From contig OZ022576.1 in the NCBI GenBank assembly GCA_963669155.1, positions 7,421,038 through 7,485,037 on the forward strand: DNA of 64,000 nt. The letters run 5' to 3'. Under the pieces are notes generated by a model that was not told the DNA's origin, did not search any database, and was given only the letters and a program-made list of their open reading frames with translations. Below, piece after piece: positions 23,901 to 32,189 of the stretch (within the stretch, counting starts at the first letter, position 1; every line of letters starts with the position of its first letter). The position numbers and the translations under genes were made by a program. Origin of the DNA: Arbacia lixula (taxonomy: Eukaryota > Echinodermata > Echinoidea > Arbacioida > Arbaciidae).

Positions 23901-26285
23901 TATATTCGCTAGGTCTAACAATCCGATGCAGCAGTACTGCCATGACTGTCATCGTGCCGACTGAGGTACCAGGTATGGATATGCCGTGGTCGGTCAGCTT
24001 TGCAGATCCCACTTGTCGCGGAACCGCACTGGGAGAGGAAAATGTCCTTCTGTCAACGCCCTTCGACGAGTGTGGAACAAGGGTAGAGGTAGGAACAGGG
24101 ATGTTGATATCCTTACAATTCACAAACTAATTGATGGCAAAAAAACATATATTTGTTCCTCGGGGGATTCAAAGCCGACGAAAGGATTGCCTCAAGGGAT
24201 GATGGGGAAAGAAAGGGGGTGGGTCTCCCTCAGTGATCCCTTGCAGTTTTCATTCACCATGTTCACGAGAATTAAGAGGTCCTCAGGGGTTGACGGAAGG
24301 AGGAGGAGTAGGCAATATTACTCCATCCTTCATCCGAAGGGTCTTAATATGTCGATCGATAGCGAATCTATGAGGTAACTATTTCAAAGACATGAGAGCT
24401 ATCATATCAAATCTTATATTGCTTGTTCACGTATCGATATATTGTAATTATACATAACAAAATTGACTTAGCAATCTGATTAATTTAGATATTGTCGATT
24501 TGTGTTCGCCACCAAAAAATGTCATTCTTTGTTTATATGTTTGAATGTAGGTCACAGGGATGGTTCTCAGATTCCACAATGTCATCTCCTTCCCGAAACC
24601 CGAGCCAGACAGTGATGACGAGAGGGCTCTAGGCTCAATCCGTCACGACCATCGCCAGTTCGTTCCTGTACAGTGTGTGTTCTCTAGCAACCAGTTCTCT
24701 AACTCGGAGGCAGACGCTGTCGTGGACAGTGTGTCATCGAACAACGACCCCTCCGTTAGCTCCGAGGAGCTGACCGGACGCGGGATGTTTGACCTGAGCA
24801 TCAAACAGTACCGCGACGAAGAGTTTTCAAGTGTCATCCCGAGCAGCGACAAGGGTGACGAAGTTGAGGTGGAGATGGGGCAACAGCTGTTCTTTGGCGT
24901 CAATCTTGAGACGGTGAATGGGTTCAGCCTGTTCCTTGATACCTGCTGGTTGACTCCTTCAGGTGGCCTTACTGATGATATCAAATACGTCTTCATCTCA
25001 GATGGGTTAGTGTTTTTGATGGACATTCTTTATTCATTTCTTCACTTATCTTTTTATTCCCCCTCTCTCTATTTCGTTTTTGGATATTAGGAATCAAGTA
25101 TTCTCTTCTCTCAACATAAGTCAATATAATATAATCGGAGGTAGGTAATTCTTCATTATAAAAACATATTATTATGATACATTCATTATGGTATCGAAGT
25201 TTTCATTGTGTGGTATTTATATGCAAATTCTATTCATTTGCTCATGTGATTTCTTCAGGTGCCCGGTCGATGGTTCTGTGCAGGTTCACCGATCTCCTGA
25301 CCCCAAGGTTGCTAGGTTCTCTGTGCTGGCCGGAGAGTTCCTGAACAAACTTCCTCAGGTAAGTTGAGCTATGTTATCAATCGTTTCAAGCATTCGTCTT
25401 CAGGAAATTTAAGTAAATGTTCATGTGTATTTTCGTCTTGTTTCACGGATTTGATATAAGACATTACTCTGGTATCTCAAAAATCTTGTTTCAACCCCCA
25501 CAGTATAAAAGTTGTTCGATGGTCAGCGATCATCATCATGATAACAATGATGACAAAAAGGATGATCCTTGCTTGGTCATATTAGAACATTGGTTTTTCT
25601 CCTTTTTCGTTTGTTTCCAGGCGTTTATGCACTGCCATGCCCGTGTGTGTGATGTACAAGACCCCAACTCCCGCTGCGCGCTGGGCTGCCTATCCCGACA
25701 CGCCCGGACCCGGCGTGATGTTGGCGTCAGCAGCTCGGCTGCCCTGACCGCGTCGGTCTCACATGGACCGATGCACATCAGACGCCGCCGAGAAATGAAT
25801 GGACAGCTTCCTCAAGGCAATGCCCAGACCTCTGGTATGTTTTTATTTTCTACTCCATCTTCCTTCTGTTCCTTTATCTCCTTGTCCTCACCTTTTGACT
25901 TCTTCCTTTATTATATCTTCTGTCTCCTTAGGTTTGTTACCTTCTGCTCTTCTTCCTCCCTTTTCTACTTCTTCTCTTTCTAACTTCTTGTCCATCCTTC
26001 TCTTCATACCTCTTCCCATCCATCTCCTTTCGCTTTTTGTTCTCCTTTCTCCCATCTCCTTACTATCGCCTCCTCCTCCACCTCCCACTTCTACTTCTTC
26101 TTGTTTAAACTCCTTCTCCTTCTCTCATCATTAGGCCTATCATCTTCTATCGCAATGCCATGTGGACGATGTTGCTGATAACAAAGGCGCCATATCGTCC
26201 TAATAACCTGGCAGCAACATTACATCCCTTTAGACATCTCATTATGTCACTATTTCTCCTAACCTTTGAGAATATGTAATTTTCT

Positions 26286-26333
<48 letters not shown>

Positions 26334-26752
26334 GAATACAAATGCATCTTTAATTCAACAAGCTGAAAGTTTATTGCATTGACGGCAGACTCCATCAGGC
26401 TTTTAATTTGAGCCATTTGAAAAAATTGTGCAAAACCTCTCGCAAGATCAGTAGGGTGTAACTATCTGCTTTTAACTCACATTCGGTAACACAAAAACCG
26501 TTCCATATTGGATGCGTGTGGATAACATGTACGCAGGGTGCATAACGAGCTAAGTAACGATTGTCTTTCTCTCGTCGTCTTGTTTACTTCTCTACAGACG
26601 TTCAAACTACTACAAAGATGGCATTCTCCACCGTAGCTGGCGGTGTGCTGTTTGTAGCCATGGTCGTAGCAGCGGTGGCGGCCGTCGCAGTCAGGCAAAT
26701 CGGCAAGCGGCACAGCACAAAGACAACTTTGGATCATATCACCTCCGAATAG
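6175..26752 (+). CDS. giant MNNL-DSL-EGF(69)-ZP transmembrane protein (11 exons, whole gene)
   Basis: Joined exons: 6175-6228, 7103-7266, 13306-13432, 13660-13823, 15089-22978, 23410-23573, 23913-24088, 24551-25005, 25259-25358, 25621-25834, 26598-26752. All phases match and the sum is 9663 nt (3220 residues plus stop). Domain order: signal peptide (1-18), MNNL plus C2-like head as in Delta/Jagged (about 20-176), DSL (177-223), 69 EGF repeats (227-2853), ZP module (about 2856-3124), furin-type RTRR (3127-3130), membrane helix (about 3178-3200), and a tail of about 20 residues. The head and DSL are characteristic of Notch ligands; ZP modules polymerise into extracellular filaments. The inferred role is a type I surface or matrix protein possibly related to Notch signalling. 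DSL ligand-face residues differ from Jagged, so Notch activation is uncertain. Exon boundaries are read from splice consensus only. Intron 2 contains an antisense GPCR gene and a tRNA-like palindrome. Confidence 0.85.
6864..7142 (+). repeat. three-unit tandem repeat overlapping the start of exon 2
   Basis: Three diverged units of about 87-100 bp begin at 6864, 6951 and 7051, each with 'catcatatttcataatcat'-like sequence and ending near 'ggtgctctagcatgactttg', 'gagtgctcagaaagatcg' and 'ggtgctccagcatggctttg'. The third unit contains the real acceptor and first codons of exon 2. The first contains a near copy of that acceptor region with an in-frame stop (GTG CTC TAG). Confidence 0.8.
7103..7266 (+). 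CDS. exon 2: MNNL domain (Notch-ligand N-terminus)
   Basis: Preceded by acceptor 'tctttcttcaag'. Encodes a segment with [11 protein letters not shown], then [22 protein letters not shown]. This follows the MNNL pattern of Delta and Jagged (F-x-L-x-L, a CC pair, then C..C...F..CL). Ends AG|gtcagt in phase 2. A second donor 4 bases downstream (gtgaga) would break phase with exon 3. The acceptor edge of this exon belongs to a three-unit tandem repeat (see 6864-7142). Confidence 0.85.
8115..8673. mobile_element. foldback (long inverted repeat) element in intron 2
   Basis: The left arm near 8116-8175 (with 'gtgtgaaaatgtgattgatc' and 'gtcaagtcatgcatgaatga') is the reverse complement, with changes, of the right arm near 8610-8672 ('tcatgcatgacttgaccgat', 'caaattttcacaccaaag'). 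Similarity continues inward for over 100 bp. The centre is AT-rich and non-coding. No TSD defined. Confidence 0.75.
8979..10424 (-). CDS. intronless class A (rhodopsin-like) G protein-coupled receptor, orphan
   Basis: 481 residues; stop TAA. TM1 has GLPGN (N31), TM2 LAISD (D58), TM3 begins after C81 and ends in FDRY (105-107), TM4 has W124, ECL2 has C156/C160, TM5 ends LLCYGKI, the third intracellular loop is about 205 residues and Ser/Thr-rich, TM6 has P417, TM7 has NAVVY (456-460), and helix 8 follows with FRGDCLRLF. So the seven-helix class A frame is complete, in one exon. Odd: the TM6 toggle Trp of CWxP is Thr (TTLP), and the NPxxY Pro is Ala. The N-terminus before TM1 is only about 12 residues; Met-9 is an alternative start. 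The ligand cannot be told from sequence. The gene lies antisense inside intron 2 of the EGF/ZP gene. Confidence 0.9.
   Translation of the reverse strand: MTERERVNMDALELLTTVWLCTLILIGLPGNALILLVFGRKRHKTSTNILICVLAISDFLGCGALVASMVWLHGPRTTPLCAGLGYSRRITAVYSAMLTAMIAFDRYTAVCRPFGWGSSTRRTWLAAACGLTLSALLNVPAALYSRRVDVGSSVACIFQCPVSVSRFYNVLLTLIFSTVIISLLCYGKIFVVMKESTLRVNQGIGDNVQPDTHTLKNYSQRKQSCGESCFISSVYPKVAETCQPGYSSQKSEHETSSRAPMHTNTKLPNDSVEAESHPKNSNAPIPLRKEYSLTSPPLDRPTLDTKREPAHGIGAVSEVSLSAVDRRPPSVSATLATKPHPREDMLGFSSSNHSGRVTETLPENRDILSHSNFPCQSAAPTLQFKQRSTKRHRARRRDSMTIMLLVLTVIFIVTTLPSVVFENFPEEALEKFQSSQAGARTVYFALTIRALNHAVNAVVYVLINERFRGDCLRLFRGKVVT
11309..11374. repeat. (CT)n then (AT)n bordering the tRNA palindrome
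   Basis: CT run 11309-11329 and AT run 11333-11374 directly abut the left end of the palindrome. The right end at 13104-13183 has the matching order (TA)n then (CT)n. The microsatellite may mark the original insertion or recombination edges. Confidence 0.85.
11476..11547 (-). tRNA. tRNA-like gene, anticodon UCA, copy 1
   Basis: 72 nt with discriminator A. Acceptor stem GTCTCTG/CAGAGAC (7 pairs), D stem GTC/GGC, anticodon stem CCGGC/GCTGG, loop GTTCAAA, variable loop GGGC, T stem CCGGG/CCCGG with loop TTCGATT. A box TGGTCTAGTGG and B box GGTTCGATTCC match consensus, and a T run follows. The body resembles tRNA-Glu, but the 7-base loop puts UCA at positions 34-36, so it would read UGA. Too short for tRNA-Sec. 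Confidence 0.75.
11884..11955 (-). tRNA. tRNA-like gene, anticodon UCA, copy 2
   Basis: Same 72 nt sequence as copy 1, one 408 bp unit downstream in the same orientation, with intact internal promoter boxes and T-run terminator on the minus strand. Confidence 0.75.
12468..12539 (+). tRNA. tRNA-like gene, anticodon UCA, copy 3
   Basis: Inverted copy on the right arm; the sequence from GTCTCTG to CAGAGAC plus A is unchanged and is followed by TTTTTT at 12540-12545. Confidence 0.75.
12876..12947 (+). tRNA. tRNA-like gene, anticodon UCA, copy 4
   Basis: Fourth identical copy, 408 bp from copy 3, followed by TTTTTT. All compensating stem pairs are kept in all four copies. Confidence 0.75.
13104..13183. 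repeat. (TA)n then (CT)n at the right edge of the palindrome
   Basis: TA run to about 13126, then interrupted CT run to 13183, about 120 bp upstream of exon 3. Confidence 0.9.
13306..13432 (+). CDS. exon 3: C2-like part of the Notch-ligand head
   Basis: Acceptor 'ggaatag', donor 'gtgagt'; phase 2 in, phase 0 out. Encodes [20 protein letters not shown], then [20 protein letters not shown] and P. The last part is equivalent to the 'F.NPI..PF...WP' strand of Delta/Jagged C2 domains. Separated from exon 2 by the 6 kb intron that contains the GPCR and tRNA palindrome. Confidence 0.8.
13660..13823 (+). CDS. exon 4: C2-like domain, beta strands before DSL
   Basis: Acceptor 'ctccctgcag', donor 'gtaaga'. 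Encodes [20 protein letters not shown] followed by a Ser/Thr-rich segment and [12 protein letters not shown]. This corresponds to the 'GTFSLIIEALHTD' strand and following region of Delta. Phase 0 in, phase 2 out. Confidence 0.8.
14654..14916. repeat. (CT)n and poly-C tracts in intron 4
   Basis: CT run 14654-14699, pyrimidine-rich middle, poly-C 14870-14893 and a second CT run to 14916. A further poly-C lies at 15050-15058, just before the exon 5 acceptor. The remainder of intron 4 (13824-14650) shows nothing recognisable. Confidence 0.9.
15089..22978 (+). CDS. exon 5: DSL domain plus 67 complete EGF repeats in one 7.9 kb exon
   Basis: The acceptor is 'ctatctag' (AG at 15087-15088). The nearby 'ttgcag' would put the exon out of phase. 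The first about 55 codons give a DSL domain, then 67 EGF repeats follow with a period near 38 residues (114 bp), and repeat 68 is interrupted by the intron after KYK. Most repeats begin with the calcium-binding D/N-x-D/N-E/D-C pattern. About 56 of 69 carry C-x-S-x-P-C, the O-glucosylation consensus, and most have S/T before the third Cys, the O-fucose site. No stop interrupts the reading frame. Donor 'gtgagt', phase 2. An intron-free array this long is unusual, since animal EGF genes usually place introns between repeats. Confidence 0.92.
15108..15248 (+). other. DSL domain coding region
   Basis: Six cysteines with the family framework C-DEYYYG-C-..FC-..DD..GHYTC-...G.K.C-LDG....-C. This is diagnostic of Delta/Serrate/LAG-2 Notch ligands. 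At the positions of the Jagged1 Notch-binding face, the Phe before the third Cys is kept (GIFC). However, the following R-x-R is Q-A-T, and the FF before GHY is DS, so the binding face is not conserved. Confidence 0.9.
15258..22978 (+). repeat. 114 bp coding repeat array (EGF 1-68)
   Basis: Tandem coding units of about 114 bp, most of them exactly 38 codons. Departures are repeat 1 (40 residues), repeat 14 (39), repeat 67 (40) and the N-terminal repeats near it. Repeats 21 and 26 share an unusual CCC in place of C-x-C, and repeats 22-24 resemble 27-29, pointing to a five-repeat block duplication. Repeats 7 and 9 are near copies in their first 27 residues. Confidence 0.9.
23410..23573 (+). CDS. 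exon 6: end of EGF 68 and EGF 69
   Basis: Acceptor 'catcgtatag'. Continues [14 protein letters not shown], then [19 protein letters not shown], then [16 protein letters not shown]. Donor 'gtaggt', phase 2 in and phase 1 out. Here, unlike exon 5, an intron falls inside an EGF repeat. Confidence 0.85.
23913..24088 (+). CDS. exon 7: ZP-N, first half
   Basis: Encodes [18 protein letters not shown], then [11 protein letters not shown], then [12 protein letters not shown]. This is the ZP-N signature (C..M.V.VP, DP.C, F.ECGT). Acceptor 'attcgctag', donor 'gtagga', phase 1 in and 0 out. A donor six bases earlier (24083) would also be in phase and remove only V-E. Confidence 0.8.
24551..25005 (+). 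CDS. exon 8: ZP-N end, linker and start of ZP-C
   Basis: Acceptor 'tgaatgtag'. Encodes [20 protein letters not shown], an acidic/Ser-rich linker, 'FVPVQCVF' (fourth ZP-N Cys), then [11 protein letters not shown] and KYVFISDG. The 'DTCW.TP' block is a standard ZP-C landmark. Phase 0 in, 2 out. Donor 'gttagt' is a weaker consensus. Confidence 0.85.
25259..25358 (+). CDS. exon 9: ZP-C
   Basis: Acceptor 'gatttcttcag', donor 'gtaagt'. Encodes [20 protein letters not shown] and [13 protein letters not shown]. This matches the usual ZP-C spacing of a Cys right after 'I..GCP' and an 'F....F' pair before the HC motif. Phase 2 in, 0 out. Confidence 0.85.
25621..25834 (+). CDS. exon 10: ZP-C end and furin-type cleavage site
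   Basis: Acceptor 'tttgtttccag', donor 'gtatgt'. Encodes [18 protein letters not shown] (the 'HC...CD....C..GC' end of ZP-C), then RHARTRRDV, a good R-x-R-R site as in other ZP proteins. A second basic cluster IRRRRE follows about 24 residues later. Phase 0 in, 1 out. Confidence 0.85.
25850..26130. repeat. polypyrimidine stretch in intron 10
   Basis: About 280 bp of degenerate CT/CCT sequence between the exon 10 donor and mid-intron. No coding signal. Intron 10 also has a clean (CT)n run at 26286-26328. Confidence 0.75.
26286..26328. repeat. (CT)n microsatellite in intron 10
   Basis: About 21 uninterrupted CT units upstream of the last exon's acceptor. Far enough away (about 270 bp) not to be the splice polypyrimidine tract. 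Confidence 0.95.
26598..26752 (+). CDS. exon 11: transmembrane helix, cytoplasmic tail and stop
   Basis: Acceptor 'cttctctacag'. Encodes [15 protein letters not shown], then the helix [16 protein letters not shown], then [19 protein letters not shown] and TAG. The basic RQIGKRH after the helix fits a type I topology with a 20-residue cytoplasmic tail and no recognised signalling motif. Phase 1 in. Confidence 0.85.
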
Positions 26753-26857
26753 CTACATGTAGATGACCCTGCTTCATCTCATACCTAAGGATATTACAGA
26801 AGTCTGAAATGTCACGTAATTTCACCTTTTGACATAATTTCGAATTGTTAAAGTAAT

Positions 26858-26863
26858 AATAAA
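26858..26863 (+). terminator. candidate polyadenylation signal AATAAA (proximal)
   Basis: AATAAA about 105 bases after the stop codon, with 'gtgtcgtgagtgt' GU-rich sequence shortly downstream. A second AATAAA at 27648-27653 could end a longer 3' UTR of about 0.9 kb. Confidence 0.5.
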
Positions 26864-28585
26864 GTAAAAACATGTGTCGTGAGTGTAAATTTGGCAATCA
26901 TTTTGAATTACAATAGTTGTACACATTACATCTGATACCGCAAGAAATTATGGAGCACTTGATGTATGATGTCTGGGAGAAGGACAACAGAAACACTACT
27001 ATTGCAACTAAGCCACACCAGAAAATTACACCTCTAGGTCATAATGTACCATGTCCTGGCAGTTAAAAGTCCAACCAATTAAAAAATCAGAAGTGCTCGA
27101 GTAATATAATACAAACTAAAATTATTTATACTTTCTGTTGGTAAAATGGAAATTTAAAGCAAAACAAATGTTATACACATTACTGTGTTTGCTAGGGAAT
27201 GCTTTGTTGAAAAAGTAGTGGTGACCTTTCTCAAGTCCTGATTCCATTAAATCATTTATTTTACACTTTAATAAAAAAAAAAAAAGGTGTACGCAAAATT
27301 AAACTCCGAAACACACTTATATTCATTTTAATTTAAAATGCTTCAACATTAACTACATAATTTAAGTTTGATATTTTCTGTTATACAGAATTTGAAAATA
27401 TATACATATATTTATTTATAGCCACAATTATTTCAACTTTCTTTGATGATTTACATGATATAGTTTGACTTTGAATCGTTGATGAGCAAAAAATGCAGAC
27501 CTAATATTTGTTTTACATCAACATATGATTTTGTAGTGTGCTTCATAATTGTTTTTATTATTTTGTTTTACAAGCGTTTTGAAACAGAATTCTTATGACA
27601 ATCTGACAATCTCACTATTAGATATTAAATGTTAACAGTGATATACAAATAAAACGTTTGAGCTTGTGAAAGCTAATATCCGTGTGTACTCGTTTCTTAC
27701 TGTATTTCTTCTGAGCCATAACTCTGTGTTTAGATGGCTCTGTATTGTTGTGTAGCGCCCTCACCGCTTAGATAGTGAGATGATTGTTGCACCCGAGTTT
27801 TACGCCGAAATTGACGATACAAAACAACCATCACGTCATTTTATTCCAGAAATCATATTTAAATATCATTCAGAAATCAACTAGTTATTTCGACAAAGAT
27901 AAAATTGTACGGATGTTTTTCTTGTTAAATGTAGTAGTTTATGTAATATAATACGAAATATGAGAGCGTGGCAAATTTGTTTTTATATTATCATCATAAA
28001 AAACACACACGGAAATTGTGAATTTAATGCGTGGTTATAAATAACATTTACAAATTTAAAACAATGAACAACCTATCATGTTTATAAGGAATATCCTGTA
28101 CTTCCATTGTCGCCCATCTCAATGCGAAACGCTGACGTTCATTCAGTCAGTTTAAGCTTAGACCTGACAGGTTTTGACAACATTAATTATGTTAAATACA
28201 ATGTATGTTACATGTAAATCATATTCGTGAAGAAATTTGAAGAGATTGTTTTTACATTATAATCATTCTGAAGAAATTTGCATTCGTGAAATACAATAGA
28301 ACTGCAGACGTTGGTGAGGTTTGAGCCCATCACTCTACGCAATACTCACAGCCCTCGCGACAATACCACTATCTCTAGTTTTTCCATAGACCCTACCTCG
28401 TAGCCGGGTCCATGATTCTTCACTTTATTCGTCCTCGAGAATAGAGTTGGTTGAGAGACGAAAAAGCGGCACAATCACTCGCCTCGCCGCCGTGGATTCA
28501 CTTAAACCCTCCTGCTGTCAGGTACAATCATTGTTTCTGGCAGTCATCTTAATCGCGACACACCTTTGAGGCATTGACGTAAACG
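26864..28585. other. 3' flank of the EGF/ZP gene, no gene seen
   Basis: AT-rich sequence with a poly-A run near 27272-27285 and a second AATAAA at 27648. From about 28290 the sequence becomes more GC-balanced ('ctcgcctcgccgccgtgg'), which leads into the candidate first exon at 28612. Confidence 0.6.
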
Positions 28586-28611
28586 AGATGACTTTTTTTT
28601 TCTTCACGGCA

Positions 28612-28717
28612 ATGACAATGTCAGAGAAAGTCACTACGCATGCTACGCAGGAGATGGAGATAAGTTTGTCCGTATCCATGGTAACGCTCGCCTTCGCCAT
28701 TGCCGTTTTAATACAAG
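28612..28717 (+). CDS. candidate first exon of an unidentified membrane protein (partial)
   Basis: ATG ACA ATG opens MTMSEKVTTHATQEME followed by a hydrophobic stretch ISLSVSMVTLAFAIAVLIQ, then CAA G|GTATGC, a fair donor in phase 1. An in-frame upstream ATG at 28588 gives eight more residues. This looks like a signal-anchor start. No partner exon was found downstream in the window, so it may be the first exon of a gene with very long introns, or a chance ORF. I do not recognise a family. Confidence 0.3.
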
Positions 28718-28979
28718 GTATGCCTTCGAGGCGCGCGCTGTTTTTTTTTCTGTGGTTATCTTTTAGAATTCTTAAATTAAACTAGCTCCGGGTTAGGAGA
28801 AACACGTGGGGGAGAGATGGGAAAGATAGATTGGGGATGCTAATACGTGTGTTAGTGAGCGAGGAGAGAGCTGGATAGGAAAGCGATTGGATGATGGAAG
28901 ACGGAGTAACAACGTGTGTAAAGATGAGATGGTGTAAACTGTAAACACCACATATTGAATATGGTGGAAGGGGAAGGAG

Positions 28980-28992
28980 AGAGAAAGAGAGA

Positions 28993-29051
<59 letters not shown>
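28980..29051. repeat. (GA)n microsatellite with poly-G end
   Basis: GA run of about 60 bp ending in GGGGGGGG. Minus-strand Ser-Leu ORFs across it are artefacts. Confidence 0.95.
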
Positions 29052-29052
<1 letters not shown>

Positions 29053-29235
29053 TGATTGGTGCGTAAGGTGGATTTGGTATTGGCATGACTCGACAATGAT
29101 ACTTAAAGGCGCCGTCATCTTTTGCATAAGAACCATGAGATTCGAATTGCTCTTTCTGACAAAGTGTGTGAGGGTGTGAGGTGTTCATGTATTGGTGTGA
29201 GGCATCACCATGGCCCTAGAAAGGTTCACAAGATT

Positions 29236-29702
29236 TTAAAGGAAAAGTCCACCCTGAAAATAAGCTGATTTTCTTAAAAGCAGAAACATGTATGAAATAA
29301 ACAAATTATTGAAGGTTTGTCAAAATTCCGATCAAGGAATACAGAGAAAACATGAAAATAAAGTAATTTTACGACGTCACCTGCGAGCTACTCTGCTATA
29401 TACTCTGCCTATTTTTATAGGATAAATACCATTTTTTATCTTTGAACTTGATTTATAATTAGATACATGTTTCAACACGCACACGCCTTTATGGAAAAAG
29501 TGTATTCCTCATAAAGAAAACAAAAATCGTGAAAAGGTAATTATGGAATCATAAAGTACACAACATAAGGGAGAGCAACTCGCACGTGACGTCACAAACT
29601 TGTAACGATCATAATTTTTTGGTCATTCGATGGATTTCGTCAAACCTTAACTAATATGTTGCTTTCATATAATCAAAACTGTAGGGTGGACTTTCTCTTT
29701 AA
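29236..29702. mobile_element. non-autonomous DNA transposon, 'AAGTCCACCC' family, copy 1
   Basis: Ends are inverted: TTAAAGGAAAAGTCCACCCT at left, and GGGTGGACTTTCTCTTTAA at right. TTAA is present at both tips, which could be the target duplication (a piggyBac-type site, by inference). The interior has 'gacgtcacctgcgagctac' and 'cgtgacgtcaca'. The copy at 40612-41127 shares ends and interior. No ORF. Confidence 0.75.
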
Positions 29703-31625
29703 TGTTAAAGTATAGGCCTGCGCCTAATTCCTCGAACAAAATTCATCCTTCGATATATCTTGATAAAAGATATATGAAATGTTTCAACCAAACGAGACTG
29801 GAATCATATTTAAGATCATTTACATTAACAACACACCAACCATTGATAAATCATATCTAACTATCATTGTGCTAACATGATACATACAAAGTGCATTCAA
29901 AATACATAATTCCATAGCATTAACAGTACTGTCCATCAGAGAAGAGGCTTTGATCTTGTCAGAAGTTATCAGCTAGTAATATAATTCATATGAATATAAC
30001 AGATCAGCAGACCCAAAGTTGACACACGTTGTTTGTCACATGTTAGCCCTCTGTATAAGCCAGATATTGTTTTTTTTTTTGGTCACAAGTAATACACACA
30101 AATCCCATAAAGAGGTTTATCTGGCACAAAAGCATATCAAAGCATGTTTGGAATCATGTTAAATCTCCAAGAGGAGAACAATTAAAAAAAAAACAGCCGC
30201 TCGCTAGTTGCCTCTAACGTCTATGCATGTCACACAGAGATTGGCAGAATGTTGACAAATTGTTGGAGTGAAAGTAATTACGCAATTGATCGTGGCCAGC
30301 TTGCTTTTTTTAAGTTAACTCAATCGCTTTGGCGAGCTGGCTTCCCATATTATCTGCCTGTCCGCGTTTTCAATGACGACGAAGACGATTCCGCCACAAT
30401 GTCATCGGCAGGAATGGTTGTTTTCGTGACTTTTATTTTCGTCATGTTTACCATGTTTATGGTCTTTCTAACATCATGCAAAATGGCGGCTCATGGTTAC
30501 CAAGAAACCTGTAATGGGTTTCCGCTGAAACCACGTTAAAATTTATCAACATTTCAATAATTTTGTTTTTCTTACAGGGCCTTGCGTGCAAGATAAGAGC
30601 ATGTGACGTTTATACACAATGTAAGGGGAGAGGGCGGTGAATGTTGTGACACACCATTCTCTTTCGTTGTTATTGTTTTATATTTTGAGTCATGGTTGCA
30701 CAGGAGCGCATGCATTTCGAAAAAGAAAGGAATAATGTGCTGGTCAGGAGACATGTCTTTACAGTTTGATCTCTGACAGTGTCCATTCACTCAGGTGTTC
30801 AGAATCATTCGACATTATATCATCGGAACACATCAATATGCTTACGCTTCACAGTGCGCACTTTTCTTGCCCTGGTGAGAATTCTCCCCTTACTAAAAAA
30901 AAAAAAAAGCATATTATCAGGGCCTATCTCACTGCCCTGGCCAGAGCCAAGTTCGCGACTTGTTAGCGACTCAATTTCCGGTCAGTTGCGGCGACGACTT
31001 CTAGCAGGTTCTCCGAGTCTTAGGAACTTAAAACATGTTCGATTTTTGGGAGATTTTTTTTCCAGCAAGTCTCGGAAACGTCCACGTGACATCCATGCAA
31101 CGTTCACGCGACGTCGCGGATACTAACATTTCTCACGACTGATGAAACGTATGTGAAACCTGCTTGAGACGAAAGAGACTCGGGAGAAAAGCGTACGATA
31201 GATGAAGTTATATTCCACATACTAAGAATGTAATCCTATAGGATTGGTCAAGAGTTGATCACGTGATAAAGCATAGTTTTGCCCATCTGATCACCTGAGA
31301 AGAAAAGTTCGTTACTCTCTAGGTAATAGTACTTTTTGGTTTCGCTGATCTCTTCACTCCTCACAGTCCTAACGCGTGATCAATATTTTGAGTACGCGCG
31401 AAATAAAAGTGCGTTCCACTCGGACCATCAATTGACTAACCGTAGCACATACTAACGCGTCCTAACGCGCGTCCTAACGCGTGTTCCCCATGGCAGCGGC
31501 TCCTGGTTAGGTAGAGAAGTAAAAATTACTGTTGTACGCCAAATTGTCATTTTTGGTATAGATAGTTGGTTTCAGATGTGGAATATAAAGCAAATAATCA
31601 ACTTTTGGTTTCAGGCAATGAGACT

Positions 31626-31723
31626 AACTATCACTTCCTCTGCGATCTCAATGTACACCCTATCTTTCCTCAGCTGCGCTTCGGAAAGATAGCTACATCC
31701 AGATCGCCTCAGAAGTGATAGTT
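31626..31723. other. long imperfect hairpin, about 98 bases
   Basis: AACTATCACTTC at the left pairs with GAAGTGATAGTT at the right. Further in, GCGATCT pairs with AGATCGC and CTATCTTTCC with GGAAAGATAG, leaving a loop of about 13 bases (tcagctgcgcttc). About 36 of 44 arm positions pair. The size and shape are like a pre-microRNA, but it could equally be a foldback-transposon remnant. Confidence 0.6.
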
Positions 31724-31769
31724 CATCCCATCACCTTCACCGACGTTGATTATTGCTTAGTAGACTGGA

Positions 31770-31818
31770 AAAGTAGTAGCAGAAGTAGCAGAAGTAGTAG
31801 TAGTAGAAATATTAGAAA

Positions 31819-31871
<53 letters not shown>

Positions 31872-31899
31872 ATAGTAGTAGTATAAAAAGTAGCAGGAG

Positions 31900-31938
<39 letters not shown>

Positions 31939-32035
31939 GCAAGTAGTAGTAGTAGTAGTAGTAGTAGTGCTATTAATACTGCTACTACTTTTTATATTAC
32001 TATTACTTCTACTACTACTATACTTCTACTACTAT
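31770..32035. repeat. (AGT)n followed by (ACT)n, self-complementary trinucleotide tracts
   Basis: AGT repeats (about 31775-31890) are followed by ACT repeats (about 31900-31936), another AGT block (31941-31967) and a diverged ACT block to about 32035. The blocks are mutually complementary and can fold as large hairpins. Confidence 0.9.
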
Positions 32036-32189
32036 GATCTTACTATCATCAGTTCAGTTCAGCTCACTTGATTTAAGCATGGTGGCCTACTTCAGCCACA
32101 GGCTGTTCTTCAGGGGGACCGTGCTACCACTAGAGGCATGAACAGTAGGCCTATCATCCTCGTCGCCACAGCTTCTCCCTGCCCTCGAC

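Noticed and set aside
30399-30539. Small ORF with one hydrophobic segment beginning MSSAGMVVFVTFIF
   Set aside because: No family, no splice or promoter support; the composition alone could give this by chance.
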